Origin: Lactiplantibacillus plantarum EGD-AQ4
GTDB lineage: Bacteria > Bacillota > Bacilli > Lactobacillales > Lactobacillaceae
Reading direction: 5' to 3'
NCBI RefSeq assembly: GCF_000463075.2
Contig: NZ_AVAQ01000051.1
Coordinates: 62,001-126,000, forward strand
DNA length: 64,000 nt
Below the pieces are notes generated by a model, which saw only the letters and a list, made by a program, of their open reading frames with translations, had not been told where the DNA came from and did no database searches. How positions within the stretch are numbered: position 1 is the stretch's first letter; each line of letters starts with the position of its first letter. A program made the translations under genes and the position numbers. This document shows positions 44,901 to 52,979 of this stretch, one piece after another.

Positions 44901-45012
44901 CACCAATCAGCGTCATATTCCCCCGTTGTGAAGCCGTCAAATCGAGTTTGAGATACTTATTAAAATTTCTTAGATGAAAACTAATTGGTACCAGTTGTTC
45001 ATTCAGTGGCAT
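41881..45012 (-). CDS. jetC: JetC, SMC/MukB-like ATPase of a Wadjet system
   Basis: About 1043 residues with SMC architecture. Walker A is GENAVGKTT (residues 37-45), followed by long Gln-rich coiled coils (about 280-480 and 560-720), a central hinge-like part, then an ABC signature SGGSGAEKAQ near residue 924 and Walker B YLVMFDEFADKLD near 957-969. It is the DNA-extruding motor of the JetABCD complex. I set the start at 45012, where GGAGG precedes the ATG and the gene overlaps jetB by 14 nt; the in-frame TTG at 45045 lacks a ribosome site. Confidence 0.93.
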   Translation of the reverse strand: MPLNEQLVPISFHLRNFNKYLKLDLTASQRGNMTLIGENAVGKTTLANCFFPMLIDGSIATPSFNAAKGTDRLDKAARNSAQDARNFDSMLLGWGPDAMKVRTGYSYIHLKSSRRQVIIGIGATRTNGSPSKPTWWFLAVNHDPAAELSLVTTDADGKSLDKAAFKAANAQLGDQFEVFDTAAAYRDQVATTVYGFDGGQVLSKLASAYRLLASPILTAGNAKFTPIIEALKNAQEGIDPQTISRIADSQREVNYTNGLLARLARVNKRLAKLKKDIFWGNLNYLEQLALRDYSTTQQRLTTAETKLDEARRIIEDCEQQLVTVQRGLQDALENLNALRDQQAVQKTIKAQRQQLQDMIANLNQRLATYQAQLQQIDATQQRVESCQQQIEQVDAQQTTLKTETLSPLRAKLDQYSANLSELREVMTAIDLDELVSQLRHYVRQQKDYQKQYRSLVKQIEQGSQDVQIVTKMKGQMDQAIDQHAQGPLSGRLRDSLHQDNHQIHDDGASEMDQRVKQIIAQRDQLVTAHSDLVALLKTPDLLDELTSLQRQLQQVVTKLADLTQQRAQLQQQQAGFNTQIAQIQALMEPDFDSQKIEQEIKTSQQQFDELVIDPQLDQKVDTAKRKQHSYEQTRRDLEMKKSEQQGVLTSAKGDIEAYQDRLAALTTRINENLATLRPYMPAGEALTDVDETLAFVQQHHAIVKDNEYADLSDKISKGIHRNGDDGVDHYAVDTLFDERGHGAEASQMRQQRSLREHDMIVVAFDINHALELMATDQQHVQQKLTQLEQGNDVAQSTYIAAAVDRIDKQYKLIDQYNAMLSQGTQRAESIKLKIRLTPTEVSDVVIAEARNAFKEARPNLVKEVQRRLNFLANNTDVADDESAFDAEAQKLLDTRQWSAFEVLIKRRQSQDDAYEIVDDKFVQSGGSGAEKAQAMVLPLLLVPKMVLQQSNLQDAPYLVMFDEFADKLDPETAKSFARTIANFGFNFIATMPSGAQNKILADGVDNIAYEVLAPKRQGDGRFHPNAVRPALIWQKEAYDGSIS

Positions 45013-46018
45013 GTAACGCACCCTCCTCGTCCTTGGTTGCAACATCGAAGCGCTGGACTAACACCGTTGGACTGTAAAAGCCATGTGCTTCCACAACCAA
45101 ACTATTCGCTAATAACGCTTTTTTGACTTCTGTTGGATTCACTTGATTCTTACCGATCACCGTCGGCGTAATTTGCCGAATCAGGTCATTTAATTGATCA
45201 GTAGGCACACCGACACCCAGTTGTTGTGCGACCGCGATGGCCACCACGAACGCCCGTGCAGTCACCGGTTGCCGTGTTGTATCTAACAACAAGGCATAGT
45301 CATTCCCAATCTCTAGGTCAAATCGTTGTAGCTGCCGCCATTGTTCAGCGATTCTGTCACGATGTTCCTGCAGCGTTTGCCACAAGTCCGGCTGTGTTTG
45401 ACGGCCAATAAATTGTTGAATCAGCAAGGCTCGATTGACCTTTTGATCAGCTGTCAGCACTGGCTTTTGGCGCTGTTGCTGCAAGTAGTCAACGATACAT
45501 TGCGCCACATAGTTGAAGTCTGGGCTAACATCCCAAAATTCCGTGACTTCTTGGGTGATTTCACTACTTTGAATTTCAGGTGTATCGGGGATAAATAACT
45601 TAAACCGGTCGACAAACAAGTCGTTGAGTTGTCTTAAAATTTCACGCTCATCTAACGCAACGACCTCACTGTGGACGAGTCGAACAATCGTCTGCGTTGC
45701 CACGATTCGCTCCGCGCCAGGTTGCATTTCAGGCAAATTGATGACGGTTTTCAACGTGGCCAATAATAAATGAACCGTTTCCGGCGCTAATTGCGGTTGT
45801 CCAAATAAAAAGACTAGATTTTCTTGGTAATTCTCTGGCACCACACCGACTAAGTCCCGTAAGTAGGTATTGACGCGTTGCTGAACTTGCGGTCGTTTTA
45901 GTGCTTGAATCGCTTCTTTAGTCCGGTTAGTCATGCCACTTTGAATCGTACTCGTAAACAAGCTTTGGTCGAGCAACTGATTGATGATCAGGCGTTCATT
46001 ATGATGTAATTCAGGCAT
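44999..46018 (-). CDS. jetB: JetB, MukE-like subunit of a Wadjet system
   Basis: A 339-residue, mainly helical protein between jetA and jetC, in the position of the MukE/KITE-like subunit. It starts MPELHHNERLIINQLL and carries no enzymatic motif. It overlaps jetA by 8 nt and jetC by 14 nt. The assignment rests on operon position, size and partners more than on its own motifs. Confidence 0.82.
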   Translation of the reverse strand: MPELHHNERLIINQLLDQSLFTSTIQSGMTNRTKEAIQALKRPQVQQRVNTYLRDLVGVVPENYQENLVFLFGQPQLAPETVHLLLATLKTVINLPEMQPGAERIVATQTIVRLVHSEVVALDEREILRQLNDLFVDRFKLFIPDTPEIQSSEITQEVTEFWDVSPDFNYVAQCIVDYLQQQRQKPVLTADQKVNRALLIQQFIGRQTQPDLWQTLQEHRDRIAEQWRQLQRFDLEIGNDYALLLDTTRQPVTARAFVVAIAVAQQLGVGVPTDQLNDLIRQITPTVIGKNQVNPTEVKKALLANSLVVEAHGFYSPTVLVQRFDVATKDEEGALHATE

Positions 46019-47525
46019 CCGCTACCTCCTTTGCAAACCAGATTTCAAAGCCATGCGGCAACCAGACCCGATAGTCTTCGCCGGCGAGATGTAGCGCAAC
46101 TGGTGGTGTCGTGGCCATTAACTTCACTTTGGCAATTCGACGGCCAAACGGTGCAAAGCTATCAAAATGGTCGTACCCCGTCGCACTATATAGCCGGGCC
46201 ACTTCATCCCGGGCCAATTGTGAGTGAAATTCGAGTTCGTGATCGATAACGCCGTGATTTTGGTCACGCATCACAAGTTGCTTAAATTCCGTCAGGCCAG
46301 CTTCCATCACGGCATCGGCATCGGTATTCGTTTCTTCATCAGCAATTGTCGGATTGTCTGCCTCAGTGAGCACCATTCGGGCTTGGCGATTCGCGGCATA
46401 TTTGACTGGCCCCATCGTGGTTGCTTCCAAAAAGTCCGTTTGATCATCCAATTCCCGGTCCTGAGCCAAATGCCGTGGAATAGGCTGGTTAACGACCAAC
46501 TTTTGGTAATGCGGTAACAGCCCGTCAATTTGCTTCGTCAACGCCTGAATATCGACAGTTTGACTCTGAATCGCGTCATACTCCTGACTCAACCGTTCGT
46601 TAGCACTCATGATGGTTTGAAACAGCAGATATAAGCTATCCAGACTACTATCAATCGCACTAGTACTAGAATCAAAGCTCAAAGCCAGTTGACTTAACCG
46701 TTGATGCACATATGCTTGCGTACGTTGAAAGCGAATCGTCATTTCGTTGCTATCACCAATCGCATGCGCCGTGTTCAGGTCATCACTCCCCTGTTGACTG
46801 TGCGCAACTTGGCTGCTAAAGCGTTTGGAATCCGTCAATTCGCGGACAAGTGGTCCCTGACTAAGCAGCTGACTAAAGGCCGGAATGGCTTTTTGATTCA
46901 GCATATCTTTCAAATGCTGTGCCGCGTCACTGCCATGTTCAAACGCCAAGTTATTGGCCAATTCATCCAGGTCTTCGTCTAACTTATGCATCCCCTTCAT
47001 GACGTCTTCATACGCAGCGACCATGTTTTGAAAATCATTATAGAGGCGCGTACTCGTCAGATCAGCTTGCGGTGCGTTCAAAGTATGCACATAATCGCAG
47101 AATTCATTGATCCGTGTAATATTGGCAGTGACCGTACTTTCAGCTTCGACCACTTTTTGCATCATGGATAAATATTCAATTCCACTGCTCGTAATCCGAT
47201 AAACATACGATTGCTGCATATGGAAGCCACCATTACGCATCGGCATTCGAACCTTCCGGGGCGCCACATCCACTAGCCGCGCGTCTTCACTCACGACGCG
47301 CAGTACTTCTTTCAAAACGGCATCGCTCAGTGGTCGCTCATCTGCTTCTAAGTAATTGCGGTTATACTTATCTAATAAAAAATTAAGCGTCAGCGCCGTC
47401 CCACTACCCCCATCGTGGTATAAAATCGTTAAGACGTTCCACCCAGCCAGTGGGTGATTCTTGTTGCGCCCTAACACGCTCGCCTTCAGCAGTCGCTTCA
47501 ATGGTTTTGAAATTTTAACGGCCAC
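46011..47525 (-). CDS. jetA: JetA, MukF-like kleisin subunit of a Wadjet system
   Basis: About 504 residues. The N-terminal part resembles a winged helix (LLKASVLGRNKNHPLAGWNVLTILYHDGG, then YRITSSGIEYL), followed by helical bundles, as in kleisin / MukF proteins that bridge the SMC heads. I place the start at GTG 47525, seven bases after GGAGG. It heads a four-gene overlapping operon jetA-jetB-jetC-jetD. The family reduces plasmid transformation and, in some cases, acts against other circular DNA. Confidence 0.85.
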   Translation of the reverse strand: MAVKISKPLKRLLKASVLGRNKNHPLAGWNVLTILYHDGGSGTALTLNFLLDKYNRNYLEADERPLSDAVLKEVLRVVSEDARLVDVAPRKVRMPMRNGGFHMQQSYVYRITSSGIEYLSMMQKVVEAESTVTANITRINEFCDYVHTLNAPQADLTSTRLYNDFQNMVAAYEDVMKGMHKLDEDLDELANNLAFEHGSDAAQHLKDMLNQKAIPAFSQLLSQGPLVRELTDSKRFSSQVAHSQQGSDDLNTAHAIGDSNEMTIRFQRTQAYVHQRLSQLALSFDSSTSAIDSSLDSLYLLFQTIMSANERLSQEYDAIQSQTVDIQALTKQIDGLLPHYQKLVVNQPIPRHLAQDRELDDQTDFLEATTMGPVKYAANRQARMVLTEADNPTIADEETNTDADAVMEAGLTEFKQLVMRDQNHGVIDHELEFHSQLARDEVARLYSATGYDHFDSFAPFGRRIAKVKLMATTPPVALHLAGEDYRVWLPHGFEIWFAKEVADA

Positions 47526-47706
47526 ATTAATTCCTCCTTTCACCAATGCTTCATTAGCCTTAGTATAGGTGAAAGCGGTAGACCCGTCTATGGTGAAAAT
47601 GGGTCTGCCATTGTCAGAACTTCAGGTCTATATTAAGCTATTACGTAAAAGTGATCTCGTTTCCATTAAATTAATGGCATTATTTTTGATTGAAAGTAGT
47701 GATTCC

Positions 47707-48453
47707 GTGAAAATCATCATCGCTCCAGCTAAAAAAATGATTGTCGATCAAGACGCCTTTCCGACACTCACGACCCCAATCTATCTCGACCAAGCACAAC
47801 AATTACTGACACGGTTGCGGCAATTGAGTTATCCCGAGGCCAAGCAATTGTGGCATTGTAGCGACAAGCTCGCGCAACCCAACTATGATTGGCTGCAAAA
47901 AGTTGACCTAACACAACAGTTAACTCCCGCTGTTTTGAGTTACAGTGGGATTCAGTATCAATACATGGCACCAGACATCTTTACCCAACCAGCCCTGGAC
48001 TATCTCCAGGACCACTTACGTATTTTGTCAGGCTTCTATGGAATTTTGCGCCCCTTTGACGGTATCGTCCCGTATCGGCTAGAAATGCAGGCTCGGCTTA
48101 AGATTGGTGCTTACAAGGATCTCTATCATTTCTGGCATGACCAACTCTATCAGGCGTTGACCCCTCAGCCAGAGCCAATCATCAACTTGGCCTCGCAGGA
48201 GTATACGAAAGCGATTCGGCCATATCTGGTGCCTGGGCAACCGATGATTGACATCGTCTTCGCCAGTCGCGTTAATGGTCAGTTGAAGACCAAGGCCACC
48301 TTAGCGAAGATGGCTCGCGGCGCCATGGTTCGGTTCCTCGCAGAGCATCAAGTGACCGACGTGGCGGCCATCACCCAGTTTGATCATCCCGATTACCAAT
48401 TTGATCCTGAAGCATCCACTGACCAGCAGTTTGTCTTTGTCTATCAACACTAA
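47707..48453 (+). CDS. yaaA: YaaA-family peroxide-stress protein
   Basis: A 248-residue DUF328/YaaA protein. The start is GTG at 47707, giving MKIIIAPAKKM, the standard N-terminus; the longer frame to 47569 adds 46 unmatched residues and covers the jetA promoter region. Conserved segments include YSGIQYQYMAP, LRILSGFYGILRPFDGI and PYRLEMQ. In E. coli YaaA lowers free iron during hydrogen peroxide stress and binds DNA. It is divergent from the Wadjet operon and followed by a terminator. Confidence 0.93.
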   Translation: MKIIIAPAKKMIVDQDAFPTLTTPIYLDQAQQLLTRLRQLSYPEAKQLWHCSDKLAQPNYDWLQKVDLTQQLTPAVLSYSGIQYQYMAPDIFTQPALDYLQDHLRILSGFYGILRPFDGIVPYRLEMQARLKIGAYKDLYHFWHDQLYQALTPQPEPIINLASQEYTKAIRPYLVPGQPMIDIVFASRVNGQLKTKATLAKMARGAMVRFLAEHQVTDVAAITQFDHPDYQFDPEASTDQQFVFVYQH

Positions 48454-48503
48454 TCAGGCCAAGAAGATTGCTTCAATAACCTTTATCAGCGTCGATGCAC
48501 CTC

Positions 48504-48539
48504 AAAACGGCACCCTATCTGCTAGGATGCCGTTTTTTT
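48504..48539. terminator. Terminator of yaaA
   Basis: AAAACGGCA pairs with TGCCGTTTT, with a partly paired inner region, followed by seven T; immediately beyond lies the Noc-type site. Confidence 0.85.
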
Positions 48540-48548
48540 AGTGCGAGT

Positions 48549-48562
48549 ATTTCCCGGGAAAT
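48549..48562. promoter_or_regulatory. Noc-binding site (NBS)
   Basis: ATTTCCCGGGAAAT is a perfect 14-bp palindrome identical to the Noc-binding consensus; with flanking T and A the symmetry extends to 16 bp. Noc bound to such sites prevents division over the nucleoid. It lies in the gap between yaaA and the convergent proline iminopeptidase gene. Confidence 0.8.
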
Positions 48563-48579
48563 ATTACCCCAGATTTTTG

Positions 48580-49476
48580 TTAATCGTGTGCGGCCAACCA
48601 GCGTTGCAGACGAGCAAAGTAGACCGCTGGTTCATCAATAAACGCCATATGCCGGCTGTGGGCGAACAACGTCCACGTCGCATTCGGCAACTGGTCGACC
48701 ATCGTCTTGGCAACTAAGGGCGTGCACAAATCGTCCGTCCCACTGGTGACTAGAGTCGGCACTTGTAACTGACGCAGTTTGTCCGTGTAATCGTAGTCAG
48801 CAAGCGTGCCGGTCGGACAATACTCGTTTGGTCCCCAGGCCACCTGATAGGCTTGTGTCCCCGTTCGTTTAGGTCGCCGCAAGAATTCCGGGTCAGTGGC
48901 CGTGACTGGGCCACTCGCATGCTGGATCATAAAGTGTTGGTTGGCTGCTTGATATGCCGTCCCAGTGAAATCATGGTGCTGCTCCGCTTCTGCGATTGCC
49001 GTTTGCTCCGACGTCGGCATCAAACGAATCATTCGATGCTGTTCTTGCGACCATAATTGAGCAGATGACAAGGTGCTGGCTAGAATCAAGCTTTTGAGAC
49101 CCTGGGGCTGATAATCACAACTATAAATAATGGCGAGCATGCCGCCCCACGATTGGCCGAGTAGATGGACAGCTGGTAAGTCCAGCGCCGTGCGTAAAGC
49201 TTGTAATTCCGCTACCCAGGTACTTGCTTGCCACAGTTCTGGCTTATCTGGCATCGACGAGCGACCGCACCCCAACTGGTCATACATGATAATTGGTCGG
49301 CCTGTCTGACGTGATAATTCATCAAAGCTCTCAAAATAATTGTGGGTTGAGCCCGGACCACCATGCAACAATAAGAGTGGTGTCAACTCAGACTGCCGGT
49401 CCCCCACGATCCGATAATAAGTCTGATACCCTCGGAACGGCAAATAACCATCCGTAATTTTCAAATAATCGCCCAC
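48580..49476 (-). CDS. pip: Proline iminopeptidase (alpha/beta hydrolase)
   Basis: A 298-residue alpha/beta hydrolase of the peptidase S33 family. The oxyanion motif HGGPG is at residues 38-42, the DQLGCGRSS stretch follows near 66, the nucleophile Ser109 is in GQSWGG, and the catalytic His is in HSRHMAF near the C-terminus. Lactobacillus enzymes of this type release N-terminal proline from peptides; related amidases or esterases share the motifs. No signal peptide is present, so it acts in the cytoplasm. Confidence 0.88.
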   Translation of the reverse strand: MGDYLKITDGYLPFRGYQTYYRIVGDRQSELTPLLLLHGGPGSTHNYFESFDELSRQTGRPIIMYDQLGCGRSSMPDKPELWQASTWVAELQALRTALDLPAVHLLGQSWGGMLAIIYSCDYQPQGLKSLILASTLSSAQLWSQEQHRMIRLMPTSEQTAIAEAEQHHDFTGTAYQAANQHFMIQHASGPVTATDPEFLRRPKRTGTQAYQVAWGPNEYCPTGTLADYDYTDKLRQLQVPTLVTSGTDDLCTPLVAKTMVDQLPNATWTLFAHSRHMAFIDEPAVYFARLQRWLAAHD

Positions 49477-49554
49477 TTTCAGGTTTTTAGCGCTTCATTT
49501 TATAAAAGTGAAAATATTAATTCTATTCTAATACAACTCAAAGGACAATGGCGA

Positions 49555-49567
49555 TGTAAGCGCTACA
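49555..49567. promoter_or_regulatory. cre-like palindrome
   Basis: TGTAAGCGCTACA is a near-perfect palindrome resembling cre sites, about 40 bp upstream of a small membrane-protein frame. Confidence 0.35.
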
Positions 49568-49604
49568 ATAGATGTGCAGAAATAATCAGAAACGGGTGAC
49601 TATG

Positions 49605-49757
49605 ATGGTATTAAGTATTATTACAGTTTTGGGAATGGGATTAATTGCAGCGACTGGTGCGCATTTTGTTCACGGCGCTCAAGCCATGCATGCTGGTACG
49701 GTCGGCCATCATACCGGTCAAATGCCAGTCAACCTACACCAGATCGACCTTCGTTAA
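49605..49757 (+). CDS. Possible small membrane or secreted peptide, 50 aa
   Basis: From the ATG at 49605 the frame codes for MVLSIITVLGMGLIAATGAHF, a hydrophobic helix or signal peptide, then an alanine- and histidine-rich tail (VHGAQAMHAGTVGHHTG) to the TAA at 49755. A GGGTGA element precedes the ATG. The tail's histidines could bind metal. Confidence is moderate because the frame is short and no relatives are known to me. The rest of 49758-50010 is gene-free. Confidence 0.45.
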   Translation: MVLSIITVLGMGLIAATGAHFVHGAQAMHAGTVGHHTGQMPVNLHQIDLR

Positions 49758-50010
49758 TCCAGTACTTAATCTAACCAATTATGGTGGTATTGCACGCTGA
49801 ATGGCTGTGCAATACCTTTTTTGTCTCGCCAGCAACATAACTTTGACCGCGACTGCCATCTATCGCAATCACATTCATGACACTTATCCTCGCAAAATCC
49901 CTTGAGCCCCTTGACACCCAAGCGTATCATGAAAATAATGACTATTTTTCTGTCCGTCTCGTCACACCTTCTACGACCGACAGTTCAGATTAAGGAGTGA
50001 CCTTGTTTTT

Positions 50011-51339
50011 ATGAATGATTTATTCGAAAAGGCACCGATTCCGAAAGCCTACTTTCATCTAGCTTTACCCGTGGTGTTAGGAATGGTTGCCAGTATGATT
50101 TACAACTTGGCTGACACGTTCTTCGTTGCTCAGACTGGCAACGCTGATTTGGTCGCCGGGATTGCGCTCGGCAGCCCCCTGTTTTCATTTATGCTAGCAA
50201 TTGGCGATATTTTTGGTCTCGGTGGCAGTGCCGTGATTTCACGGGCGCTGGGGAAACATCATTACGAGCAAAGTGCGCGTATCAGTAGTTTTTGCTTTTA
50301 TATCGCAATTGCGCTCAGCCTCGTGATTACCGCGCTATTATTGGTCTTTGAGCAGCCCATCCTCGGGTTATTAGGCGCGACTGCCGCCACGCGGCCCTAT
50401 ATCTCAGATTTCTATCGCATCTTAGTATTGGGGTCAACGTTCATCATCGTCTCACTAGTTCCCGGCAATATTATTCGGACTGAAGGTTTGGCGCAACTAT
50501 CGATGATTGCGACGATCAGCGGGACGGTTTTGACCATCATCCTTGACCCCCTCTTCCTGTTTGGCTTTCACTGGGGTGCTTCGGGGGTCGCTTTTGCAAA
50601 CGTCTTGGGTTACGCCGTGAATACCGGGCTGCTGGTGCTCTTCATGCGCCGGACGAAGACCTTGTCACTGGCACCAAAACTCGCACACGTTTCGCGGCCG
50701 GACTTTAAGGCCGTGGTTGCGGTCGGAATCCCCGCCTCATTGACCAATCTGACGCAGAGCTTCGGCATGATGATTTTAAACAGTTACTTGGCTGCTTATG
50801 GCGCCCAAGCCGTGGCCGCGATGGGAATCGTTCAAAAAATCTACATGGTCGTCATGATGGTGATGGTTGGCTTTGCCTTTGGTGCTCAGCCCCTCATCGG
50901 CTATACGTATGGCGCCAAAAATTGGGACCGCCTGCGAGCGACACTCCGTTTTGACTTAAAAGTTGAAGGCGGCTATGCTTCGATTTGTGCCATTATTTTG
51001 ATGTTATTTGCCCCACAGCTGATTAAATTATTTATGAATCAAGCCGCAATCATCAGTATGGGAACTCATATGTTGCGGGCGATGTTGCTGACAACACCAT
51101 TAGTTGGCTTCATTCTAGTCTTCACGACGGTCTTCCAATCAATCGGCGCGGCCATGAGTGCGCTGACGATGGCCCTTTCTCGTCAGGCGGTCTTGCTGGG
51201 ACTAGCCATCGTGATCCTGGCCCAGTTATTCGGATTAACCGGGATCATCTGGGCCCAACCGGTTGCCGATGTCCTAACTTGCTTGATTGGTTGGGGCCTT
51301 TACCATCAGGCTTTCAAAGCCATTCGGACGGCAGCTTAG
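50011..51339 (+). CDS. MATE-family multidrug efflux transporter
   Basis: A 442-residue transporter with twelve membrane helices, starting MNDLFEKAPIPKAYFHLALPVV. It has the MepA-like opening and the repeated MATE halves (IYNLADTFFVAQTGN in the first, VAAMGIVQKIYMVVMMVMVGFAFGAQPLIGY in the second). Such proteins export drugs or metabolites against sodium or proton gradients. AAGGAG precedes the ATG. It appears to be a single-gene unit, ending in a shared terminator. Confidence 0.92.
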   Translation: MNDLFEKAPIPKAYFHLALPVVLGMVASMIYNLADTFFVAQTGNADLVAGIALGSPLFSFMLAIGDIFGLGGSAVISRALGKHHYEQSARISSFCFYIAIALSLVITALLLVFEQPILGLLGATAATRPYISDFYRILVLGSTFIIVSLVPGNIIRTEGLAQLSMIATISGTVLTIILDPLFLFGFHWGASGVAFANVLGYAVNTGLLVLFMRRTKTLSLAPKLAHVSRPDFKAVVAVGIPASLTNLTQSFGMMILNSYLAAYGAQAVAAMGIVQKIYMVVMMVMVGFAFGAQPLIGYTYGAKNWDRLRATLRFDLKVEGGYASICAIILMLFAPQLIKLFMNQAAIISMGTHMLRAMLLTTPLVGFILVFTTVFQSIGAAMSALTMALSRQAVLLGLAIVILAQLFGLTGIIWAQPVADVLTCLIGWGLYHQAFKAIRTAA

Positions 51340-51363
51340 TTTAGCAGACACCTTTCATCATAC

Positions 51364-51420
51364 AAAAACGTCTACGTAAGAAGATACCCACCAGGGGCCA
51401 TTTCTTGCGTAGACGTTTTT
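51364..51420. terminator. Bidirectional terminator between MATE and arsR genes
   Basis: AAAAACGTCTACG (51364-51376) pairs with CGTAGACGTTTTT (51408-51420), with further pairing AAGAA/TTCTT inside. Confidence 0.88.
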
Positions 51421-51434
51421 GAGTATTGCGTTAA

Positions 51435-51758
51435 TTATTTTGTGGGGGATTGCTGACTGGCAATATCAGCCTCTAAGGAAGCGGTCAGCTCCCGCAGTAA
51501 TTTTAATGTTGGCCCCATATTCGCACGATAATACCGCTCAGTTCCAGTCTGGTTCACTGCCACGATACCCGCGTCCAGCATTAATTTCAAATGATGCGAG
51601 ACAGCTGGTCGTGACAAGGCCACTTGCGCCGTAATCTGATTGACCGTCATCTGGTCAGTCCGGCACAGCATCACGAGAATTTGTTGGCGATGCGTATCTT
51701 GTAAAATGGTGAAAATTGGCACCCCTGCTTTGAAAATTGCCATCGTTTGTTCTGCCAT
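51435..51758 (-). CDS. ArsR-family transcriptional repressor
   Basis: A 107-residue winged-helix protein: FTILQDTHRQQILVMLCR, then VNQITAQVALSRPAVSHHLKLMLDAGIVAVNQTGTERYY. This is the ArsR fold with no obvious Cys metal site in the recognition helix, suggesting it senses something other than arsenic or cadmium, possibly electrophiles. It is divergent from the oxidoreductase / DJ-1 operon, whose -35 box overlaps a dyad at 51834-51859. Confidence 0.92.
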   Translation of the reverse strand: MAEQTMAIFKAGVPIFTILQDTHRQQILVMLCRTDQMTVNQITAQVALSRPAVSHHLKLMLDAGIVAVNQTGTERYYRANMGPTLKLLRELTASLEADIASQQSPTK

Positions 51759-51833
51759 CTACTCACGTCCTTTAAGGTTAAAAGCTGGCTTACTCGTTCG
51801 TATTCTTAAACCATTTAACACTTGCAAACGACG

Positions 51834-51859
51834 AAAGTCAAACAATAATTGTTGACTTT
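51834..51859. promoter_or_regulatory. Dyad operator candidate for the ArsR repressor
   Basis: AAAGTCAAACAAT and ATTGTTGACTTT form a 12-bp inverted repeat with one extra A. It overlaps the -35 element of the operon at 51936, the ideal place for repression. Confidence 0.6.
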
Positions 51860-51880
51860 TAGTAAGCGACGGTCTAAAAT
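51852..51880 (+). promoter_or_regulatory. Promoter of the oxidoreductase / DJ-1 operon
   Basis: TTGACT (51852-51857), 17-bp spacer, TAAAAT (51875-51880). Confidence 0.8.
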
Positions 51881-51935
51881 CAGCACCATGCTTTGTTTAA
51901 GATGTTAAACGCTTGAACGGATACGGAGGAACCCT

Positions 51936-52961
51936 ATGAAGGCAGCACAGATTAACCATTACAAACAAGCCACTCTGACTCTTACAGACACGCCAGTTCC
52001 TGTCGTTGGCGCCCACGATGTCCTCGTCAAAATTATGGCCGCGAGCATCAATCCAATCGACTTAAAAATTATGGCCGGTGGTATCCGACCCCTGCTCAAA
52101 TATCACATGCCGTTAACGTTAGGTAATGATTTTGCCGGCGTGATTACTGAAGTTGGTGCTCAAGTCACAGCTTTCAAAGTTGGCGATGCAGTCTACGGCC
52201 GTGCACCTAAGGATCGTATCGGTACCTTCGCTGAGTTTATCGCGATCGACCATACTGCCATTGCCTTCAAGCCACAGAACCTGGCTTTCACCGAAGCTGC
52301 CGCCATTCCACTAGTTGGTCTCACGAGCTACCAAGCGTTACACGATATCATGCAGCTTCAGCCTGGTCAAAAAGTCTTTATTCCTGGTGGTTCAGGTGGC
52401 ATCGGTAGTCTGGCGATTCCGCTGGCCAAACATTTTGGTGCATTTGTTGCTACAACGACCAGCCCGCAGCATTTCGACCTCGTCCGGTCCTTAGGTGCTG
52501 ACAAAATTATCGATTACCATCAGCAAAACTTTGCGGACGTATTAACTGATTACGATGCGGTCCTCGATACTCGGGGTGGTCAGGACTTACAAGCAGCTTT
52601 CAAAATTATTAAACCGGGCGGCCACGTTGTCAGTATCGCCGGCTTACCTAACGCTCGGTTTGGCAAATCTTACGGTTCGCCCGTCTGGAAACAATGGTTG
52701 TTTGCCCTCGCGACCCGGCCCCTCAGTCGGTTAGAAAAGCAAACGCACGCGACCTATGATTTCTTGTTTATGCATCCGAGTGGTCAGCAGTTGACCATTC
52801 TAAGTGAACTACTGGCGCAAGGTACACTGCGGCCAATTATCGACCGCGTGATGCCACTTGATCAAATTAATGACGCGTTACAATATTCGCATTCGGGCCA
52901 CGCAACTGGCAAGATTGTGATTGAAGTTGCAACGACTTCAGCTGACCAGAATGCGCACTAA
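51936..52961 (+). CDS. Zinc-independent NADP-dependent oxidoreductase
   Basis: A 341-residue medium-chain dehydrogenase beginning MKAAQINHYKQATLTL. GroES-like N-terminal domain (SINPIDLKIMAGG, then LTLGNDFAGVITEVG), Rossmann motif IPGGSGGIGSLAIPLAKHFG with the S-G-G-I-G variation, no zinc ligands. It probably reduces quinones or reactive carbonyls with NADPH. A DJ-1 family gene starts 18 nt after its stop, and an ArsR regulator is divergent, which together point to a carbonyl- or electrophile-stress operon. Confidence 0.87.
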   Translation: MKAAQINHYKQATLTLTDTPVPVVGAHDVLVKIMAASINPIDLKIMAGGIRPLLKYHMPLTLGNDFAGVITEVGAQVTAFKVGDAVYGRAPKDRIGTFAEFIAIDHTAIAFKPQNLAFTEAAAIPLVGLTSYQALHDIMQLQPGQKVFIPGGSGGIGSLAIPLAKHFGAFVATTTSPQHFDLVRSLGADKIIDYHQQNFADVLTDYDAVLDTRGGQDLQAAFKIIKPGGHVVSIAGLPNARFGKSYGSPVWKQWLFALATRPLSRLEKQTHATYDFLFMHPSGQQLTILSELLAQGTLRPIIDRVMPLDQINDALQYSHSGHATGKIVIEVATTSADQNAH

Positions 52962-52979
52962 CTTTAGGAGAGATTAACG

